In this document: piece after piece, positions 62,912-64,000 of the stretch
How positions within the stretch are numbered: the stretch's first letter is position 1
How the letters are laid out: each line of letters opens with the position of its first letter
Assembly: GCA_902778115.1 (NCBI GenBank)
Contig: CACYWG010000003.1
Location: forward strand, 73,891-137,890
Source: Oscillospiraceae bacterium
GTDB taxonomy: Bacteria; Bacillota; Clostridia; Oscillospirales; Oscillospiraceae
DNA: 64,000 nt
Direction: 5' to 3'
The notes under the pieces: model-generated
Seen by the model: the letters and a program-made list of their open reading frames with translations, nothing else
Databases searched by the model: none
Told to the model about the DNA's origin: nothing
Translations under genes and position numbers: made by a program

Positions 62912-63694
62912 ATGGCAGAAGAAAAGTCGGCGGAGATCATCCGCTGTGAGCATATCAACAAGAAATTCAAGTCAAAAACTGTTTTGGAGGACATTTCCTT
63001 TACCGTCAATCGCGGAGAGTTCCTTTCCCTGCTCGGTCCCTCCGGCTGCGGAAAGACCACGATCCTGCGTATGCTGATCGGTATCGAAAAGCCGAGTTCC
63101 GGACGGATCATCAAGGACGGCGCGGATATCACCGACACGGCGCCGAAGGATCGGAATATCGGGATCGTTTTCCAGAACTATTCCCTGTTTCCCAACATGG
63201 ACGTCTATCACAACATCTCCTATGCGCTTTCGAGCCGGAAGCTGAGCAGGGAAGACATAGACCGGAAAGTCAAGGAGATCGTTGAAACCGTCGGTCTGGA
63301 GGAGCACATTTACAAGAAGCCGAAGCAGCTCTCCGGCGGTCAGCAGCAGCGCGTCGCCATTGCGCGTACTCTCGTTCTGAATCCCGACATCATTCTTTTT
63401 GACGAACCCATGTCCGCCCTGGACGCGGACATCAAGGTAGTCCTCCGGGCGCAGCTCAAGGAGATCCAGAAAAAGCTCCGGATTACGATAATCTATGTGA
63501 CGCACGATCAGGAAGAGGCTTTTGCCCTGTCTGACCGTATCATGGTTTTAAACGACCTCCGGATCGCGCAGCTGGACACGCCCTACGAGCTTTACCATCA
63601 CCCGGCCGATCCCTTCGTCAAGCGTTTTATCGTCGACCACCTGAACATGAAAGTGAAGTCTATCGAAGATTGCATCAAAGAGGTTCATCCATGA
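62912..63694 (+). CDS. ABC importer ATP-binding protein
   Basis: 260 residues. Walker A GPSGCGKT is at 42-49, the signature LSGGQQQR near 140 and Walker B DIILFDEPMSALDAD. It is of the CUT/PotA/FbpC type that ends soon after the H-loop YVTHDQEEAFALSDR, without an added regulatory domain. It energises the importer with the partial permease that follows. CGGAGGTG is correctly spaced before the ATG at 62912. Confidence 0.93.
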   Translation: MAEEKSAEIIRCEHINKKFKSKTVLEDISFTVNRGEFLSLLGPSGCGKTTILRMLIGIEKPSSGRIIKDGADITDTAPKDRNIGIVFQNYSLFPNMDVYHNISYALSSRKLSREDIDRKVKEIVETVGLEEHIYKKPKQLSGGQQQRVAIARTLVLNPDIILFDEPMSALDADIKVVLRAQLKEIQKKLRITIIYVTHDQEEAFALSDRIMVLNDLRIAQLDTPYELYHHPADPFVKRFIVDHLNMKVKSIEDCIKEVHP

Positions 63695-64000
63695 AGAAAA
63701 CGATGCTTCAAGCCGGACGGATCCTGAGGCACGAGTATCTGCGTCTGATCTCGGTCGGATGTATTCTCCTCTTTGCCGTTCTGCCGCTTCTGACGCTGGC
63801 CTTCCATGTCACGGGAAGCGACCTGCAGTACATCCTGAAAGACAGGAACTTTGCGGAAGCCATCAGGAACTCCCTGCTTTACACCACGGCCTCCGCCGTG
63901 ATCACGACGGTACTGGCGCTTGTTTCCGCGTATCTTCTCAATACCGCAAATCTGAAGCGGAAGAACGCTTTTGTTGTTCTGCTCACCCTCGGCATGCTGG
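63691..64000 (+). CDS. ABC importer permease, N-terminal part
   Basis: About 103 residues are visible before the window ends. The start overlaps the ATPase stop in ATGA. One helix (about 20-41) and the beginning of a second (about 65-90) are seen, with NSLLYTTASAVITTVLALVSAYLL typical of binding-protein-dependent permeases. It should form the membrane pore of the same importer. Confidence 0.85.
   Translation, partial: MKKTMLQAGRILRHEYLRLISVGCILLFAVLPLLTLAFHVTGSDLQYILKDRNFAEAIRNSLLYTTASAVITTVLALVSAYLLNTANLKRKNAFVVLLTLGML

Overview
The window is a GC-rich chromosomal segment of an endospore-forming Firmicute, most likely a clostridium of the Oscillospiraceae/Ruminococcaceae type. The evidence is low-GC-type Firmicute gene content in GC-rich DNA (SpoVB-like flippase, CotF-like coat proteins, long-form HPF, ThiT and QueT ECF components, QueH, NfnAB, a RelA/Spo family synthetase), SD-led genes with frequent TTG/GTG starts, sigma-A promoters, and many perfect GNRA-loop or short-loop terminators. 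No rRNA, tRNA, CRISPR array, phage module or transposase was seen.

Layout. 1-8.8 kb: tail of hemW, a VanW-family membrane protein, metG, a 333-bp palindrome-rich gap, a SpoVB/MurJ-like flippase, hup, an S4-domain protein, hpf, a tRNA-methyltransferase-like gene and a 56-residue 2[4Fe-4S] ferredoxin. 8.9-16.5 kb: a ClpC-like unfoldase without its middle domain, a phosphodiester glycosidase with a small membrane protein, psuG, and a three-gene operon of ATP-grasp protein plus two esterases. 16.6-31.2 kb: cdsA-mutY, thiT under a TPP riboswitch, queH-queT-galU with a preQ1-type element before queT, dCMP deaminase, nfnAB, a SurA-like stub, ddl, a small overlapping cluster ending in a DnaJ protein, a lipase-like hydrolase, a P-loop ATPase and a LOG protein.

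31.2-41.2 kb: a strikingly hairpin-packed 175-bp element, then a Wzz/Wzc-like chain-length protein with a degenerate kinase domain, a CapD/PglF dehydratase, and a recJ-relA-dtd-MBL-DUF3899 run. 41.2-47.8 kb: a complete oligopeptide ABC transporter (oppABCDF, minus strand). 48.2-48.6 kb: two small CotF-like coat genes.

48.8-64 kb: a surface polysaccharide locus. A PglE-like aminotransferase, a PglC/WcaJ-like initiating transferase, three glycosyltransferases, a Wzy-like polymerase and a Wzx-like flippase are followed by LicD, an ornithine-cyclodeaminase homologue with a likely 3' frameshift, a LicC-like cytidylyltransferase carrying an N-terminal winged helix, an APC permease, and an ABC importer (binding protein, ATPase, start of permease). 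Together with the CapD/PglF gene at 33-35 kb this reads as a Wzx/Wzy-type polysaccharide pathway whose product is probably decorated by LicD with a CTP-activated amino compound taken up by the neighbouring transporters. The identity of that compound is not visible in the sequence and is the most interesting open question here.
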